From Allomyces macrogynus ATCC 38327 (Eukaryota; Blastocladiomycota; Blastocladiomycetes; Blastocladiales; Blastocladiaceae), in assembly GCA_000151295.1 (NCBI GenBank), contig GG745359.1, forward strand, positions 423,159-487,158: a DNA stretch of 64,000 nucleotides, in the 5' to 3' direction. The notes under the pieces are model-generated. The model had not been told where the DNA came from and searched no databases. It saw only the letters and a program-made list of their open reading frames with translations. A program made the position numbers and the translations under genes. Position 1 is the stretch's first letter, and the number at the start of each line of letters is the position of its first letter. Shown here piece by piece: positions 63,344-64,000 of the stretch.

Positions 63344-63910
63344 CTAAAACCGCCGAGCGTGCGTTGTTGCGTAGTTGAGCGTGCTCTCGCCAAACGTCTC
63401 CCACAGCCACACCATGACTTCAAACACGCGCCAAACCGTGTACTCGACCATGGTGATGAGCTGCGTCTCATTCATGATGGCCATTGTGACGCAACCATCC
63501 TGCCCAAACCGCCCGCAGCCAATCAAGCCATACTTTTGCTTGTGCCGGTTATACTTGCTGTGGCCCAGGAACGCAAACGGAGGGTCGACGTACTTCAGGT
63601 AGCGACGTTGGCGGCGGGGATGAGAAACGTTGGAAGAATCAATTGGGCCGTCGCATTGAAGAGGACTTACCAGGCCGGCATTCATAACGTCTGAGCTGGT
63701 GGTGACGGGAGCAAATGCTTGCTTCGTAACTTCGTCGTTGCGACCAGCGTGATGCGACGACGTTCGAAAATGTTGAGGGCGGTGAGGTGCTGTCATGTTG
63801 CAATTCAGAAGTTGGCGAAGAACCTCTGACAATGTTATTCGATGTCGGCCTGTATTGCAAATATACATTTGACGACATTGCTTTGAAAGCATCTGTTGAC
63901 TCTTTACCAA
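63344..63910 (-). CDS. Unidentified ORF at the window edge
   Basis: A 188-codon ORF whose second half looks more protein-like than chance (RRYLKYVDPPFAFLGH; KYGLIGCGRFGQDG; MVEYTVWRVFEVMVWLWETF), with an amphipathic or hydrophobic aromatic-rich segment near the end. The first half is compositionally odd and may be intron or UTR. No family recognised. The gene may continue beyond the window. Confidence 0.35.
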   Translation of the reverse strand: MVKSQQMLSKQCRQMYICNTGRHRITLSEVLRQLLNCNMTAPHRPQHFRTSSHHAGRNDEVTKQAFAPVTTSSDVMNAGLVSPLQCDGPIDSSNVSHPRRQRRYLKYVDPPFAFLGHSKYNRHKQKYGLIGCGRFGQDGCVTMAIMNETQLITMVEYTVWRVFEVMVWLWETFGESTLNYATTHARRF

Positions 63911-64000
63911 ATTTGTTCATTGACTTCGGCTGATCATCGAGAATATACTGCGCTGAATAGGTGGTGGGCCGAAGCTAGAAGTGAACACCTCTTTTCGCTC

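Noticed and set aside
1..64000. CRISPR arrays, bacterial operons or prophage
   Set aside because: No regularly spaced identical repeats and no bacterial gene organisation; genes carry spliceosomal introns throughout.

Overview
The window looks like nuclear DNA of a GC-rich, intron-bearing zoosporic fungus. Blastocladiomycota is my best guess, and this is inference. Evidence for a fungus: a White-Collar-1-type LOV/PAS photoreceptor, a NoxR (p67phox-like) NADPH-oxidase regulator, an Fzo1-type mitofusin, a fructosyl-amino-acid/saccharopine-type oxidase and a Ty3/Gypsy retrotransposon. Evidence for a flagellated cell: homologues of the cilium-associated proteins UPF0193/C22orf23 and CCDC148, plus a RABL3-like GTPase. 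Most genes have short introns (about 45-100 nt) with GTACG-type donors and TAG or CAG acceptors. Exon structures below were built by hand and checked for phase.

Layout. 1-1.36 kb: GC-rich, no gene supported. 1.36-3.4 kb (-): NOL4/GIN1-like protein with an integrase-type zinc domain, divergent from an RNF126-like E3 ligase (4.1-5.6 kb, +). 5.96-6.75 kb (+): UPF0193. 7.3-8.75 kb (-): CDK7. 9.1-11.8 kb (-): White-Collar-1-like photoreceptor, followed by a 990-N gap. 13.9-15.1 kb (-): RABL3-like GTPase with an in-frame TGA. 15.1-17.5 kb: lower GC, at most gene remnants. 17.5-19.7 kb (-): CCDC148. 20.3-22.0 kb (+): NoxR. 22.1-27.4 kb (-): a tandem pair of unidentified multi-span membrane proteins. 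27.7-30.7 kb (+): mitofusin. 31.7-38.8 kb (+): a very large metallo-beta-lactamase-fold plus zinc-finger gene, broken by two stops and about ten frame changes. 39.5-42.3 kb (-): eEF2, divergent from a Nudix CoA-pyrophosphatase-like gene (42.9-43.9 kb, +). 44.3-47.1 kb (+): large low-complexity protein. 47.2-48.0 kb (-): RING protein. 48.1-49.05 kb (-): acidic unknown protein, divergent from an FAD oxidase (49.4-51.0 kb, +). 51.18-57.18 kb (+): a nearly intact Ty3/Gypsy chromovirus-type element. 57.3-58.2 kb (+): APC10. A 100-N gap, then 58.7-62.9 kb (+): an FtsX/MacB-type permease with two permease units. 63.3-63.9 kb (-): unidentified ORF.

Functionally this is an ordinary housekeeping neighbourhood (ubiquitin ligation, APC/C, transcription/cell-cycle kinase, translation, mitochondrial fusion, CoA turnover) mixed with signalling genes (light sensing, ROS control) and flagellar genes. 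I see no operon-like organisation. The most unusual parts are the broken giant gene, the LOV photoreceptor without a visible GATA finger, the paired membrane proteins, the RABL3-like gene with an internal TGA, the perfect 24-nt palindrome at a frame change in the oxidase, and the retroelement with a repeat-bearing leader and a damaged chromodomain.
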